In this document: piece by piece, positions 63,941 through 64,000 of the stretch
Layout: each line of letters opens with the position of its first letter
How positions within the stretch are numbered: position 1 is the first letter of the stretch
DNA from: Bacteroidales bacterium
Lineage (GTDB): Bacteria; Bacteroidota; Bacteroidia; Bacteroidales; F082
Assembly: GCA_023229245.1 (NCBI GenBank)
Contig: JALNZU010000012.1
Location: 29,565-93,564, forward strand
Direction of reading: 5' to 3'
DNA length: 64,000 bases
Notes under the pieces: model-generated
Told to the model about the DNA's origin: nothing
Databases searched by the model: none
Seen by the model: the letters and a program-made list of their open reading frames with translations, nothing else
Program-made: the position numbers and the translations under genes

Positions 63941-63982
63941 AAAACCCCGAAAACGAGCATAATGTCTCAAAATCGGGGTTTT
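63941..63982 (+). terminator. Rho-independent terminator after the beta-helix gene
   Basis: A 10-bp stem (AAAACCCCGA/TCGGGGTTTT) with a 22-base loop, ending in TTTT, 35 bases after the stop codon. Confidence 0.65.
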
Positions 63983-64000
63983 CTATAATAAGCGCTATGA

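Overview
The window reads as chromosomal DNA of a member of the Bacteroidota, probably an anaerobic or facultative Bacteroidales-type organism. The evidence: PorP/SprF plus type IX secretion (T9SS) sorting domains of types A and B; a DUF4270 lipoprotein; a GT5-like protein of the Bacteroidota kind; an EF-G2 paralog; a LytS-type kinase with a two-component propeller; promoter boxes of the TAnnTTTG form; and [FeFe]-hydrogenase maturases (HydF, HydE), which suggest hydrogen metabolism. No rRNA, tRNA or CRISPR array was recognised.

Layout. 1-6.5 kb: hydF (partial)-hydE, meeting a leftward GT5-like/DUF4270/glmS group head to tail, then a proline dehydrogenase. 6.8-17.4 kb: a T9SS block of a type B substrate, a PorP/SprF protein and a 2684-residue repeat protein with a type A sorting signal. 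17.5-21 kb: a PfkB sugar/nucleoside kinase and an EF-G2-like factor. 21-27.2 kb (leftward): a propeller histidine kinase with a receiver-only regulator, a K+/H+ antiporter and mnmA. 27.2-31.3 kb: an AT-rich accessory stretch with a membrane-anchored S41 peptidase, an 85-bp imperfect direct repeat on both sides and a decayed IS3 element. 31.3-40.9 kb: a three-gene surface locus (predicted barrel, 2068-residue TANFOR-like giant, FnIII-like protein). 40.9-44.15 kb: a decayed island between two ~225-bp direct repeats, holding a FISUMP pseudogene, a broken chloramphenicol-acetyltransferase-like gene, an AbiEii-type toxin/XRE antitoxin pair and a perfect 31-bp inverted repeat. 44-47 kb: a T9SS type A substrate whose 3' end is the second copy of that repeat. 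47.1-51.2 kb: the housekeeping run ftsX-DUF3098-uppP-truB-queA. 51.3-56.6 kb (leftward): a thioredoxin-fold lipoprotein and purH-mreB-mreC-mreD. 56.7-64 kb: an ABC permease, recJ, a DUF308 protein, a sigma-54 activator with a stand-alone Hpt protein, and a beta-helix secreted protein that seems to lack its usual C-terminus.

Most noteworthy: (i) GlmS has Ser in place of the N-terminal catalytic Cys while its other glutaminase residues are kept; (ii) the 2684-residue protein holds four tandem ~1.18-kb super-repeats, each with the same five-module order; (iii) the EF-G-like factor has altered G-domain motifs at every position examined, including loss of the DTPGH histidine; (iv) the TANFOR-like three-gene locus; (v) the repeat-flanked toxin-antitoxin/pseudogene island.
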